64,000 bases of DNA from SLST01 sp964458555 (GTDB lineage: Bacteria; Spirochaetota; Spirochaetia; DSM-27196; SLST01). A program made the position numbers and the translations under genes. Below are positions 1-8,563 of this stretch, piece by piece. The stretch is taken from positions 1 through 64,000 of the forward strand of contig CAYWJH010000005.1 of assembly GCA_964458555.1 (NCBI GenBank), given 5' to 3'. The notes under the pieces were generated by a model. The model was not told the origin of the DNA. It did not search any database and saw only the letters and a list, made by a program, of their open reading frames with translations. Within the stretch, counting starts at the first letter, position 1, and every line of letters starts with the position of its first letter.

Positions 1-213
1 CGGCTGCGGCAGATGCTCGCGCTGCGTGCCCACCGGACCCAGCGCGACGCGACGGTCATCGGCGTAGAGACGAGGCTGGCGCTGCCCTACGAGTACTACC
101 GGCTCGACCCGCGCGCTCGCGAGGCGCACGCGATCGCGAAAGAGCTCGGGCTCGCGCGTGTTGACCTGAGGGGAAGCCGACCGTACCCTATCCCGGAACG
201 GAGGACCCCATGA
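1..213 (+). CDS. C-terminal fragment of an unidentified protein (cut by window edge)
   Basis: The frame is open from the first base and stops at TGA 211-213, giving the last 70 residues of a protein whose start lies outside the window. I do not recognise the family. The fragment is basic and soluble-looking, with a Tyr-rich stretch (LPYEYYRLDP) and a Pro-rich end, and it shows no membrane segment. Its stop overlaps the ATG of the mrp-like gene (ATGA), so the two are probably translationally coupled and in one operon. Confidence 0.5.
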   Translation, partial: RLRQMLALRAHRTQRDATVIGVETRLALPYEYYRLDPRAREAHAIAKELGLARVDLRGSRPYPIPERRTP

Positions 214-1520
214 GCATAACCCGGGATGCCGTCGAGGCGGCGCTCGCCAGTATAATCGACCCGGACCTCGGACGGAACATCGTCGAGCTCGGCTTCGTCA
301 AGGAGATCGAGATATCCGACGGGCGCGTGTCGCTCGAGATCGAGCTCACCACGCCCGCCTGCCCGGTACGCGATCAATTCCGCTCGCAGGCGCAGTCGCT
401 CGTCTCAGAAATCGAGGGCGTGAGCTCGGTGGATGTGGAACTGAGCAGCCGCCGACCGCAGCGCGCAACGCGCGACGAGAAGAGCGGCCTCGAACAGGTC
501 GACAGCATCGTCGCCGTAGCCTCGGGCAAGGGCGGCGTGGGCAAGTCGACCGTCGCTTCGGCGCTCGCGATGGAGCTCGTCCGGCAGGGATATCGCGTCG
601 GCCTCCTCGACATGGATATCTACGGGCCCTCGATACCCACGCTGTTCGAGCATCACGACGTGGGTCTCACCGGCGACGAGAGCAATATGGTCGTGCCGGA
701 GGAGTTCGACGGTCTCAAAGTGATGTCGTTCGGGTTCTGGCTGGGAACGGTTCCCGCGATCATGCGCGGTCCCATGGTCACGAACTACGTCCAGCAGTTC
801 CTCCACCAGGTCAACTGGGGCGAGCTCGACTACCTCTTCCTCGACTTCCCGCCGGGGACCGGCGATGTCCAGATCACGATCACGCAGAGCGTGGAGATGG
901 ACGGCGCGGTCATCGTCACGACACCGCACGTGCTCTCCGCCGCCGACGTGGGGCGTGCCATTCAGATGTTCGACAAGGTCACCGTACCCGTTCTGGGAGT
1001 CGTGGAGAACATGAGCTACTTCGTCGCTCCGGACACGGGCAAGCAGTACCACGTCTTCGGTCAAGGCGCCGCGGAGCGCATCGGAACGCACTACGGGCTG
1101 CCCATCCTCGGCCAGCTTCCCATCTCGCCCGAGGAGTACGGGGGGCCGACCACGCGCAGCCCACGTTCGCAGCCCGTCGGGAATACGATCGACGCGATGG
1201 TCCGTCAGCTCGGTCGCAGCCGAGCGGGTCTGCAGCGCCCGGAGGTCACCTACGACGAGCACTCGGTTACCCTCCACTGGCCCGACGGCAGCACGACCGC
1301 AGTCGACAACCGCACCCTGCGCGCGAGCTGCCAGTGCGCGCTGTGCGTAGACGAGTTCTCAGGAGAGCAGAAGCTCGACGTCGATTCGATCCCCGAGTCG
1401 ATCCATCCGGAGACCGTGGATACGGTGGGCAACTACGCGCTCAGCATCGAGTGGAGCGACGGGCACACGACCGGGTTCTTCCCGTACAGCCGCATCCGCG
1501 AGCTCGCCGGCGAGACGTAA
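210..1520 (+). CDS. mrp: Mrp/ApbC-family Fe-S carrier ATPase with DUF59 and DUF971 domains
   Basis: 436 aa. Three parts are visible: an N-terminal DUF59/MIP18-like domain (about 1-85, with the TTPACP motif near 47-52), a deviant Walker A P-loop ATPase (GKGGVGKS, 106-113, then DMDIYGPS and a DFPPGTGD switch), and a C-terminal DUF971 domain with a C-x-C-x2-C cluster (SCQCALC). Family members deliver Fe-S clusters to target proteins in the cytosol. Oddity: the paired-cysteine CxxC that many Mrp proteins carry after the ENMSYF motif is absent here (it reads AP-DT), so the only obvious cysteine cluster is in DUF971. The ATG start is preceded by GGAGGA at about 199-204 and overlaps the upstream stop. 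sppA follows after 48 bp on the same strand. Confidence 0.9.
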   Translation: MSITRDAVEAALASIIDPDLGRNIVELGFVKEIEISDGRVSLEIELTTPACPVRDQFRSQAQSLVSEIEGVSSVDVELSSRRPQRATRDEKSGLEQVDSIVAVASGKGGVGKSTVASALAMELVRQGYRVGLLDMDIYGPSIPTLFEHHDVGLTGDESNMVVPEEFDGLKVMSFGFWLGTVPAIMRGPMVTNYVQQFLHQVNWGELDYLFLDFPPGTGDVQITITQSVEMDGAVIVTTPHVLSAADVGRAIQMFDKVTVPVLGVVENMSYFVAPDTGKQYHVFGQGAAERIGTHYGLPILGQLPISPEEYGGPTTRSPRSQPVGNTIDAMVRQLGRSRAGLQRPEVTYDEHSVTLHWPDGSTTAVDNRTLRASCQCALCVDEFSGEQKLDVDSIPESIHPETVDTVGNYALSIEWSDGHTTGFFPYSRIRELAGET

Positions 1521-1531
1521 CCGGTACTCGC

Positions 1532-1560
1532 TTGCGCGTGGGGCGGGCGTGCGGTAGGAT
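1532..1560 (+). promoter_or_regulatory. possible sigma-70 promoter of the sppA-like gene
   Basis: TTGCGC (1532-1537), 17-bp spacer, TAGGAT (1555-1560). The -10 ends only 8 bp before the ATG at 1569, so a transcript from here would be nearly leaderless. Alternatively, the AGGA inside TAGGAT is simply the ribosome-binding site. Confidence 0.3.
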
Positions 1561-1568
1561 GCTCGACC

Positions 1569-3176
1569 ATGATTGCAGAGCTCACCCTTTCAGGCTCGTA
1601 CCGCGATACCGCGTATCAGGTCAAATCGCTGATGCGAGTTTCACGGCGAGCGACGTTCCGGTTCGATCGCTTCTTCGCACGTTGTCACGCTATTCGATCG
1701 GACCGCAAGGTGACCCATGTCGTCGTCCATGTAAAGAGAGATTTCGCCGCCGCGACCGTGGCGGCGCTCGAAGAGATTCGCGGTGAACTCGCCTCGCTCG
1801 TCTCTGCGGGAAAAGAGCTCGTCTTCTACGCCACCGAGTACCGCGACGAACACCTCTACCTCGCGTCGGTATGCACCCGGCGCATCCTGCACCCGCTCGG
1901 GTCGCTGCGCTGTGGGGGGCTCGCGCGCACGAACCTGTTCTTCAAGCGGCTCGGCGACCGGTTCGGCGCGAACGTTCAGATCGTCCGCCGCGGCGCCTAC
2001 AAGAGCGCGATGGATCGTTTCCGGCTCGACGAAATCGATCCGGCGAACCTCGAACAGTACTCGCGCTGGCTCGAGGTCGGCGCGGCGGCCATGCACGACG
2101 CCACGTGCACCGGATACCGAAAGCGGCGCGAGGAGCTCGACGAGCTGCTCGCCGGCCGTCTACTCAGCTCCAGCGAGGCGCTCGAGGCCGGATGGGTCGA
2201 CCGGACCGTACCGCTCGACACGCTGCGAGCCGAGTGGCGAGACGAGAAGCGGAAGACGCGCGCGGTAAAGGCCCGCGATCGCGTCGGTCGGGGGAAACGC
2301 GTCGCCGTGCTCTTCTTCGAGGGATCGATCGTCGAAGGAAAGAACTCGTACAACGCCGCGCTCGGTCAGATGATCGGCTCGGAGAGCTTCGTCAACGAGG
2401 TCGACGCGCTGCGCAAGAACAAGCGCGTCAAGGCCGTCGTGCTTCGCGTCAACTCCGGCGGAGGGTCCGCCGTCGCGAGCGAGGACATCCGCGCCGCGCT
2501 CGTCCGGCTCGCCGAGAAGAAACCGTTGGTCGTGTCCATGTCCGAAGTGGCGGGCTCCGGCGGCTACTGGATCGCGATGAACGGTGCGACCGTCTTCGCG
2601 CTACGAACGACGCTGACCGGCAGTATCGGCGTGATCAACCTCGCGCTCGACGTGGGGAACGCGCTCGCGAAGCGGGGCATTACGCACTCGACGATCCGCA
2701 CGCACGAGCACGCCGACGCCGCCGGCGTGTTCCGCTCGCTCGACCGGCATGAGCTCGAACAGCTCGACGGACAGGTCGACGCGATCTACGAGCGGTTCCT
2801 CGCGCTGGTCGGTGAGCATCGCTCCATGTCTCGCGGCGATGTCGACGAGCGCGCGCAGGGCCGCGTCTGGGCCGGGCTCGACGCAGAGGCGCAGCGGCTC
2901 GTCGACCGCCTTGGGGGGCTCTCCGACGCGATCGCAGACGCGCGTTCGCAGGCGGGTCTCTCTCGCGCGCGCGTCGAGTTCCGCCCGCGCGTGAAGTACA
3001 GCATCGTCGAGCGGATGATCTACGCCCGCAGCGGGGCCGCCGGGCTCGCCGGCGCCTTGCTCGGGGGCGTTCGTACGCTCGACCGGATCGCCGGACGTCC
3101 GCTCGTCCTCGAGCCGATCGCGCTATTCGACCACCGGACGCTCGACGCGCTCAATGCAGATCTCGAGGTCGAATAG
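1569..3176 (+). CDS. sppA: signal peptide peptidase SppA-like serine protease (S49)
   Basis: 535 aa, the length of the long double-domain SppA form. The N-terminal repeat carries the general-base lysine in RRGAYKSA (K145), and the C-terminal repeat carries the nucleophile in VAGSGGYW (S330), after the glycine-rich RVNSGGGSA segment. Together these give the Ser-Lys dyad of S49 proteases, which degrade cleaved signal peptides and membrane-protein fragments. No clear N-terminal membrane anchor or signal peptide is visible from ATG 1569, unlike E. coli SppA, so the protein may be cytoplasmic or loosely membrane-associated. Its last 54 bp overlap a small gene on the opposite strand. Confidence 0.88.
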   Translation: MIAELTLSGSYRDTAYQVKSLMRVSRRATFRFDRFFARCHAIRSDRKVTHVVVHVKRDFAAATVAALEEIRGELASLVSAGKELVFYATEYRDEHLYLASVCTRRILHPLGSLRCGGLARTNLFFKRLGDRFGANVQIVRRGAYKSAMDRFRLDEIDPANLEQYSRWLEVGAAAMHDATCTGYRKRREELDELLAGRLLSSSEALEAGWVDRTVPLDTLRAEWRDEKRKTRAVKARDRVGRGKRVAVLFFEGSIVEGKNSYNAALGQMIGSESFVNEVDALRKNKRVKAVVLRVNSGGGSAVASEDIRAALVRLAEKKPLVVSMSEVAGSGGYWIAMNGATVFALRTTLTGSIGVINLALDVGNALAKRGITHSTIRTHEHADAAGVFRSLDRHELEQLDGQVDAIYERFLALVGEHRSMSRGDVDERAQGRVWAGLDAEAQRLVDRLGGLSDAIADARSQAGLSRARVEFRPRVKYSIVERMIYARSGAAGLAGALLGGVRTLDRIAGRPLVLEPIALFDHRTLDALNADLEVE

Positions 3177-3380
3177 CCGATACCGGTCAATGTAGTCGAC
3201 CGCACCCTCGGGAACGTCTCCGAGGTGCGCGTGGAAGCGCTGGATCGTGCGGTAGTGCGACGGATTCATGACGACTCGCGTCGCCTCGCGCCCGTGCTCC
3301 TCGATCTCGCGGCGTTGGCGGTAGACGTCGAGGATCAGCTCCTCGGCGCGTGTGCTGTCTGGAGCCGAATCGTCGGCCAC
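3123..3380 (-). CDS. small hypothetical protein downstream of hppA
   Basis: 85 aa, starting at GTG 3380 with a strong ribosome-binding site (GGGGGTAGGT, about 3381-3390). I do not recognise the family. The protein is soluble, charged and Arg/Glu-rich, with no signal or membrane segment. It lies just beyond the intrinsic terminator of hppA and overlaps the 3' end of the sppA-like gene by 54 bp in the convergent direction. Expression therefore needs read-through or a promoter hidden around the terminator. The ribosome site and natural-looking composition favour a real gene, but the overlap leaves doubt. Confidence 0.5.
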   Translation of the reverse strand: MADDSAPDSTRAEELILDVYRQRREIEEHGREATRVVMNPSHYRTIQRFHAHLGDVPEGAVDYIDRYRLFDLEICIERVERPVVE

Positions 3381-3393
3381 ACCTACCCCCTAC

Positions 3394-3420
3394 AAAAACG
3401 GCGCCCCCGAGGGGGCGCCG
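3394..3420 (-). terminator. intrinsic terminator of hppA
   Basis: A near-perfect 9-10 bp GC hairpin (arms 3399-3408 and 3411-3420) is followed, on the minus strand, by five T residues (3398-3394). It sits 18 bp past the hppA stop codon. Confidence 0.8.
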
Positions 3421-3437
3421 CAGTATCGTCCGGGCTG

Positions 3438-5606
3438 TCAGCCTCCGAAGAGCGACAACAGGTTGTACTTCTGGAAGATACTGACCGCGATCAGCGAAAC
3501 GACCGCCATGATCTTGATCAGGATGTCGAGCGACGGGCCGACCGTATCCTTGAGCGGATCGCCGACCGTATCGCCGACGACGCCGGCTGCGTGGGCCTCC
3601 GAGCCCTTGCCGCCGTGGTGACCGTTCTCAATATACTTCTTGCCGTTGTCCCACGCCCCGCCGGAGTTCGCCGTGAACAGCGCGAGCATGATCGCCGATA
3701 GCGTCGTTCCGATCAACAGACCGCCGACAAACTCGGTTCCGAGCGCGAAGCCGGTCACAAGCGGCGTGAGAACCGCGATCAGCGCCGGGCCCTTCATCTC
3801 CGACAGCGAGCCCTGCGAGGAGATTTCGATGCACAGGCGGTAGTCGGGGCGCGACTCGCCGGTCAGAATCTTCGGGTCGGCCTGGAACTGCCGGCGCACC
3901 TCGTCGACCATCTTGCGCGCCGCCTTGGCGACCGCTTCGATAAGGATGCCGGAGAACAGGTACGGCAGCGCGGCGCCGACGAGCCCGCCGGCGAGCGTCA
4001 TCGGATTGATGATGTTGAGAATCAGCTCGAACATCCCCTGCGTATTCTCAGGGCCTGCCTGCGAGTAGAGGTACGAGGCAAACAGCGACAGCGCCGCGAG
4101 CGCGGCCGATCCGATCGCAAATCCCTTGCCGATCGCAGCCGTCGTGTTTCCGACCGAGTCGAGCTCGTCGGTGATTTCGCGCACGTGCGGGTCGAGCTCG
4201 GACATCTCGCTGATACCGCCCGCGTTGTCCGCGATGGGCCCGTAGGTGTCGACCGACACCGTCGCCACGACGAAGCTCAGCATACCGATCGCGGCCATGG
4301 CCACGCCGTAGAGACCGGCGAGCGCGTTCGCACCGATGACCGCGACGGCGAGCATGAGGATGGGGAAGAAGGTCGACTTCATCCCGATCGCGAGCCCCTG
4401 CGTGATCGTCAGCGCCGTGCCCTGCCGGCTCGCGGCGGCGATGCCCTGCGTCGGACCGTAGTCGTAGCTCGTGAAGTACTCGGCGAGCTGACCGATGATG
4501 ATGCCGCTGAGGATACCGAGGATCGCGGCGAGCCACGGCGAGAACGGACCGGCGGCGAATCCGAGGATGGGCGTGAAGACCTCGTCCCGGAAGAGGACCC
4601 AGGTCAGGATGCCGTTGCCGATCAGGGTCAGCGCGGCGCTCGTCCACGTGGACACGTTGAGCTCGCGGTGCGGCTTGTCGGACGGCTTCTTCACCAGCAG
4701 CGTCAGGATCCCGATGATAGAGGCGACCATGCCGATCGACGCGAACATGATCGGATAGTTGATCAGCTTCGTGATCAGCGATTCGCTCATGGGTTCCGGC
4801 GACGCCGTCGTCGTGTAGAACATGTACGCGGCGAGCACGACGCTCGAAATGAGCGACCCGACGTAGCTCTCGAGCAGGTCGGCGCCGAGACCGGCGACGT
4901 CACCGACGTTGTCACCCACGTTATCCGCGATCGTCGCGGGGTTTCGCGGGTCGTCTTCCGGGATATGGGCCTCGGTCTTTCCGACGAGGTCGGCACCCAT
5001 GTCGGCGGCCTTCGTGTAGATACCGCCACCGACTCGGTCGAACATCGCGATGATCGAGCAGCCGAGCGCGTAGCCGGAAACGGTCATCGTGAAGGGGATG
5101 AAGTTGACCCCCAACCAGTTCTGGATGATGACCAGCTGGCCAATGTCCGTCTGTCCGAGGATCATACCGAACACGACGTAGATAATGCCGAGCCCGAGAA
5201 GCGCGAACCCGCCGACCGCGAGACCCATGACGCTTCCACCGCGGAACGCGACCTGCAGCGTCTCTCCGAGACTGCCGGTCTCCCGCGCGCGGTTGGACAC
5301 GCGCACGTTCGCGAGCGTGGCGATCTTCATGCCGATCCACCCCGCCGAGGCGCTCATCACCGCTCCCAGGATGAACGAAATACCCGTGTACCACGAGACA
5401 ACGACACCGAGCAGGACCGCGATGAGAACCGCGATCCCGAGTATCAGCTTGTACTCGTGACGTATGAACGCGTCAGCTCCGTCCTGGATGGCGGCCGCGA
5501 TCTCCTGCATCAGCGGGGTTCCGGTGTCCAGGCGCTTCACGCCGTAGAAGTTCACGGCGGCGAAGCTCAGCGCACCTACTACTGCGACAACTAAAAATCC
5601 TAGCAT
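3438..5606 (-). CDS. hppA: membrane-bound proton/sodium-pumping pyrophosphatase
   Basis: 722 aa with about 16 hydrophobic segments. It couples hydrolysis of pyrophosphate to ion export across the inner membrane. The signature substrate/Mg region is present (DLVGKTEAHIPEDD followed by NPATIADNVGDNVGDVAG, around residues 195-230), as is the second acidic cluster near the C-terminus (DNGKKYIENG, then DTVGDPLKDT). The GNTTAAIGKGFAIG segment has Ala where potassium-independent enzymes have Lys, so this is predicted to be a K+-dependent pump. Whether it moves H+ or Na+ cannot be settled by eye. ATG 5606 has a GGGAAG ribosome site. An intrinsic terminator follows. The 107-bp gap to the divergent Nudix gene must hold both promoters, but none is convincing. 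Confidence 0.95.
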   Translation of the reverse strand: MLGFLVVAVVGALSFAAVNFYGVKRLDTGTPLMQEIAAAIQDGADAFIRHEYKLILGIAVLIAVLLGVVVSWYTGISFILGAVMSASAGWIGMKIATLANVRVSNRARETGSLGETLQVAFRGGSVMGLAVGGFALLGLGIIYVVFGMILGQTDIGQLVIIQNWLGVNFIPFTMTVSGYALGCSIIAMFDRVGGGIYTKAADMGADLVGKTEAHIPEDDPRNPATIADNVGDNVGDVAGLGADLLESYVGSLISSVVLAAYMFYTTTASPEPMSESLITKLINYPIMFASIGMVASIIGILTLLVKKPSDKPHRELNVSTWTSAALTLIGNGILTWVLFRDEVFTPILGFAAGPFSPWLAAILGILSGIIIGQLAEYFTSYDYGPTQGIAAASRQGTALTITQGLAIGMKSTFFPILMLAVAVIGANALAGLYGVAMAAIGMLSFVVATVSVDTYGPIADNAGGISEMSELDPHVREITDELDSVGNTTAAIGKGFAIGSAALAALSLFASYLYSQAGPENTQGMFELILNIINPMTLAGGLVGAALPYLFSGILIEAVAKAARKMVDEVRRQFQADPKILTGESRPDYRLCIEISSQGSLSEMKGPALIAVLTPLVTGFALGTEFVGGLLIGTTLSAIMLALFTANSGGAWDNGKKYIENGHHGGKGSEAHAAGVVGDTVGDPLKDTVGPSLDILIKIMAVVSLIAVSIFQKYNLLSLFGG

Positions 5607-5713
5607 AGTGGGCTTCCCTTTCGTTTGATTATCTCAGGCGAAATCGCCGTTGGGACGTATAGTAGCATACATTGGTTTCGTACATCAATTCATCAGAACG
5701 AAAGGATTTTCCC

Positions 5714-6211
5714 GTGTCTGCATCGATTCACGAGTACGACTGGAGCAGCTTCGCACCGACCGAACGCGCTGTCATCGCCTTCGCCCGCCTGGACGGACAT
5801 GTCCTCCTGATCCACAAGAAGCGAGGCCTGGGCGCGGGCAAGATCAACGGCCCCGGAGGACGGATCGAGCGGGGAGAGTCGCCCGAAGAGGCGGCCGTGC
5901 GCGAGACATGGGAGGAGGTGGGGCTTACGCTGCGGGATCCGGTGGAGGCGGCGACCCTCCATTTCGTCTTCCTCGACGGATACCGCCTGACGGTCTACGT
6001 GTTCGTCTCCTACGAGTTCGATGGCGCGCTCGTGGAAACCGACGAGGCGAAGCCGTTCTGGGTTCCCGACACGGCGATACCCTACGAGGCCATGTGGGCC
6101 GACGACGCGCACTGGCTACCGGAAGTCCTCGACGGCGGTTACGTCGAGGGGCGGTTCGCGTTCGACGGCGACTCGATGCTCTCCTCGAGCGTCGAGGTTC
6201 GCCCCCGGTAG
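5714..6211 (+). CDS. MTH1-like Nudix hydrolase (oxidised purine nucleotide sanitation)
   Basis: 165 aa from GTG 5714, chosen because AAAGGA lies 7-8 bp upstream. An in-frame TTG at 5672 would add 14 residues but has no ribosome site. The Nudix box is intact (GPGGRIERGESPEEAAVRET then WEEVGL). Motifs outside the box (KKRGLGAGKINGPGG, and MWADDAHWLPEVLDGG near the C-terminus) match the human MTH1/8-oxo-dGTPase subfamily rather than E. coli MutT. Expected role: hydrolysis of 8-oxo-dGTP or 2-OH-dATP to the monophosphate, protecting DNA from oxidised precursors. The last 73 bp overlap the convergent GGDEF gene. Confidence 0.85.
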   Translation: MSASIHEYDWSSFAPTERAVIAFARLDGHVLLIHKKRGLGAGKINGPGGRIERGESPEEAAVRETWEEVGLTLRDPVEAATLHFVFLDGYRLTVYVFVSYEFDGALVETDEAKPFWVPDTAIPYEAMWADDAHWLPEVLDGGYVEGRFAFDGDSMLSSSVEVRPR

Positions 6212-8409
6212 GCCGACTCGGTGGCCAGCACGACCCCCGATTTGCCGTCCTCCTTCGCCCGATACATCGCCTGATCGGCGGCGACAAGCAGCTCGTTGTA
6301 GCTCTCTCCGTGCGACGGGAAGAGGCTCACGCCGATGCTCGCGGTCAGGGTGGCGATCAGCTCCCCGATCGACAGCGGCTGCGCGATCCCGGCGAGTACC
6401 TTCGCCGCGATCGCGCGCGCCTCCTGCGCGCTGCCCACGTCGCGCAGCACGAGGACGAACTCGTCGCCGCCGATCCGCGCGACGGTGTCCGACTGGCGCA
6501 CCGCGGCGCGCAACCGATCGGCGAGGCGGACCAGTACCTGGTCGCCCATCTCGTGGCCGTAGGCGTCGTTGACCGGCTTGAAACTATCTATGTCGACGTA
6601 GAGCAGCGCAAACATCTGCTCCTGTCTGCGGGCGAGCGGAATGTGCTCATGGATGAGCTCGACGAGGAGCCGCCGATTCGGCAGACCCGTGAGAATATCG
6701 TGGTTCGCGAGGTGCTCGATCCGCCCGTACGCGCGTTCGAGCTCCTTCTTCTCGCCCTCGAGCGTCTCGTTCAGCTCTCTGATGGTGCGAAGCTTGCGCG
6801 CGTTGTCCATCGCTACCGCGATGTAGGGTACGAGCAGGCGAAGAACCGCCATACGCTCGTCGTCGTACGCGTTGCGGCGATAGCTCTGAACGGTCAGTAC
6901 GCCGATGATTCGCCCCTCGAGCTCGAGCGGGAGATAGACGATCGACCTCGACTTTCCCGCCGTGAACCGCTTCGGACGCTCGATGTACCGCGAATACTCC
7001 TTCTCCGCGTTATTGAGGCAGATCTCCTCGCGGTTGCGCACGACCCAAGTCGCAAAGCTCTCCTTGCTCGAAACGGGCAGCACGAACGGCGTGAGCCGCT
7101 GGTTGTCCTCGATGACCACGGCGAAATCGAGCGATGCGTCCTGCTCCTCGAAGAAAGCCACGCCGAAGACGTCGGCGCTCATGAGCTCGTTCACCCGATC
7201 GTGCAACCGGCGCGCGATCTCATCGAGCTCCATCGCGGCGGTCAGCTCCGAGCCGATCCGGTACATCAGTTGGAGCGTGCGATTCCGTCGCGCAAGCTCG
7301 TCCGACTTCTCGCGAAGCTCCACGTTTCGCAGACGGACGATCTCCGCCTCCATCCGCGCCTGGTCGAGCTCGTGGCGCGCCTCGAGCGTCCGCAGGCGCC
7401 GAGCAGCGTCGGCGCCGGCGTGCTCGCGTTGCAGCTCGAGCAGCCATCTCCCGAGGAGGTACGCCGCCTCCACGTCACCGCTCTGCGCCCGCAAATCGGC
7501 AAGACGCTCGACGAGCTCCATGGCGGTGATCTGAGCATCGGTCTCCCGCGCGATCGATACCGCCCGACGCGCGTGCTCTTCCGCCTCGTCGAGACGGCCG
7601 GCCGAAAGCAACAGCTCCACGAGCGACTCGAGCGACGCGATGACACCGCTCGGATGCCCGATCTCCTCGCATAGCTCGATGCTCTGATAGTGAAGCGCCT
7701 CTGCCTCTCCGTCGGGATCCTTCCCTCCGTTTCTGCGTAAGGTCGCCCGCCCGAGCTGAGAGAGCGCCTCCGCCTCGATGATCCGATCGCCCGCGGAGGC
7801 CGCGCGCGCGAGCGCACGGTCGAGTCCGTCCAGGGCCTGTTCCTCGTCGCCTCGCTCGATCTGGATCCGCGCGATGTTCACCTCCACGGTCGCGAGGATT
7901 CCTTCGTTGTCGAGCTCTGCGGCCAGCTCGAGCGCTCGCTCGTAGTGTTGGAGCGCGTCGGCGTAGTTACCGACCGCCGCGTGGAGCTCGCCCAGGTTGT
8001 TGAGGCTCGCGATCCGTCGCTCGTGGGTCGGCGCGCGATCGGCCATCCGCAGCGCGTTTTCGAACAGCTCGCGGGCCCGCTCCGTCTCGCCAACCCGAAA
8101 CGAGATCACACCGAGCGCGTTCGTCGCCTTATTCACGCCTTCCTCGTCGGCCATCCGGAGGTAGCCTTCGCGTGAATCGGTAACAGCGCCAACCGCGTCG
8201 TCGTAGCGGCCCAGGTAGATCAACGCCCACCCCGCGTTGAGCCGCGCCTCCGCGAGACCGGCGTCGTCGCCCGCCGCCTCGGCATCGGCACGAGCCTCTT
8301 CCGCGAAGCGCAGCGCCGCACGTGGATTGCTCTGCGACACGTCCCAGGACTGCGCGTTGAGTTGTGCGACCCGACGACTGGCGTCGGGAACAGGTGCTTC
8401 GTGGGCCAT
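6139..8409 (-). CDS. TPR-GAF-GGDEF diguanylate cyclase
   Basis: 756 aa, soluble, with no signal peptide. It has an N-terminal array of tetratricopeptide-like helices (about 10-340), a coiled-coil stretch, a GAF-type sensor domain (about 385-540), a second coiled coil, then a GGDEF domain with the catalytic motif intact (RIGGDEF, near residue 647). An RxxD product-inhibition site (RQSD) lies five residues before GGDEF. This predicts an active, feedback-inhibited c-di-GMP synthase controlled by a cytoplasmic ligand or partner protein. ATG 8409 has GAGGCGAG upstream, and a promoter is visible at 8425-8452. The 3' end overlaps the Nudix gene. The ligand of the GAF domain is unknown. Confidence 0.9.
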   Translation of the reverse strand: MAHEAPVPDASRRVAQLNAQSWDVSQSNPRAALRFAEEARADAEAAGDDAGLAEARLNAGWALIYLGRYDDAVGAVTDSREGYLRMADEEGVNKATNALGVISFRVGETERARELFENALRMADRAPTHERRIASLNNLGELHAAVGNYADALQHYERALELAAELDNEGILATVEVNIARIQIERGDEEQALDGLDRALARAASAGDRIIEAEALSQLGRATLRRNGGKDPDGEAEALHYQSIELCEEIGHPSGVIASLESLVELLLSAGRLDEAEEHARRAVSIARETDAQITAMELVERLADLRAQSGDVEAAYLLGRWLLELQREHAGADAARRLRTLEARHELDQARMEAEIVRLRNVELREKSDELARRNRTLQLMYRIGSELTAAMELDEIARRLHDRVNELMSADVFGVAFFEEQDASLDFAVVIEDNQRLTPFVLPVSSKESFATWVVRNREEICLNNAEKEYSRYIERPKRFTAGKSRSIVYLPLELEGRIIGVLTVQSYRRNAYDDERMAVLRLLVPYIAVAMDNARKLRTIRELNETLEGEKKELERAYGRIEHLANHDILTGLPNRRLLVELIHEHIPLARRQEQMFALLYVDIDSFKPVNDAYGHEMGDQVLVRLADRLRAAVRQSDTVARIGGDEFVLVLRDVGSAQEARAIAAKVLAGIAQPLSIGELIATLTASIGVSLFPSHGESYNELLVAADQAMYRAKEDGKSGVVLATESAYRGRTSTLEESIESPSNANRPST

Positions 8410-8424
8410 CTCGCCTCTGCATCC

Positions 8425-8452
8425 AGTATAGAGATCGGGCGTGAATGGTAAA
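8425..8452 (-). promoter_or_regulatory. probable sigma-70 promoter of the GGDEF gene
   Basis: On the minus strand: TTTACC (8452-8447), 16-bp spacer, TATACT (8430-8425). The predicted start of transcription lies about 10 bp before the ATG, and the leader includes the GAGGCGAG ribosome site. Confidence 0.5.
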
Positions 8453-8486
8453 GTACGCCGGTCTCGGAATCGGCGTTGCTTTTCCG

Positions 8487-8492
8487 TATAAT
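8487..8492 (+). promoter_or_regulatory. possible -10 element for the ECF sigma operon
   Basis: A perfect TATAAT at 8487-8492 lies 71 bp before the sigma gene. No good -35 hexamer is seen 16-18 bp upstream (TCGGAA at 8464-8469 is poor). The promoter may therefore be activator-dependent or recognised by another sigma factor. Confidence 0.35.
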
Positions 8493-8563
8493 TGGTGACA
8501 TCACGAGCCCGCGCCGGTGTTGGATAGGTCAGGAAGAACCGGAATGGGCATCAGGAAGACGAC

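Noticed and set aside
5650..7674. A 674-codon plus-strand frame across the Nudix and GGDEF genes
   Set aside because: It overlaps two genes with intact motifs in other frames and has no ribosome site or recognisable domain.
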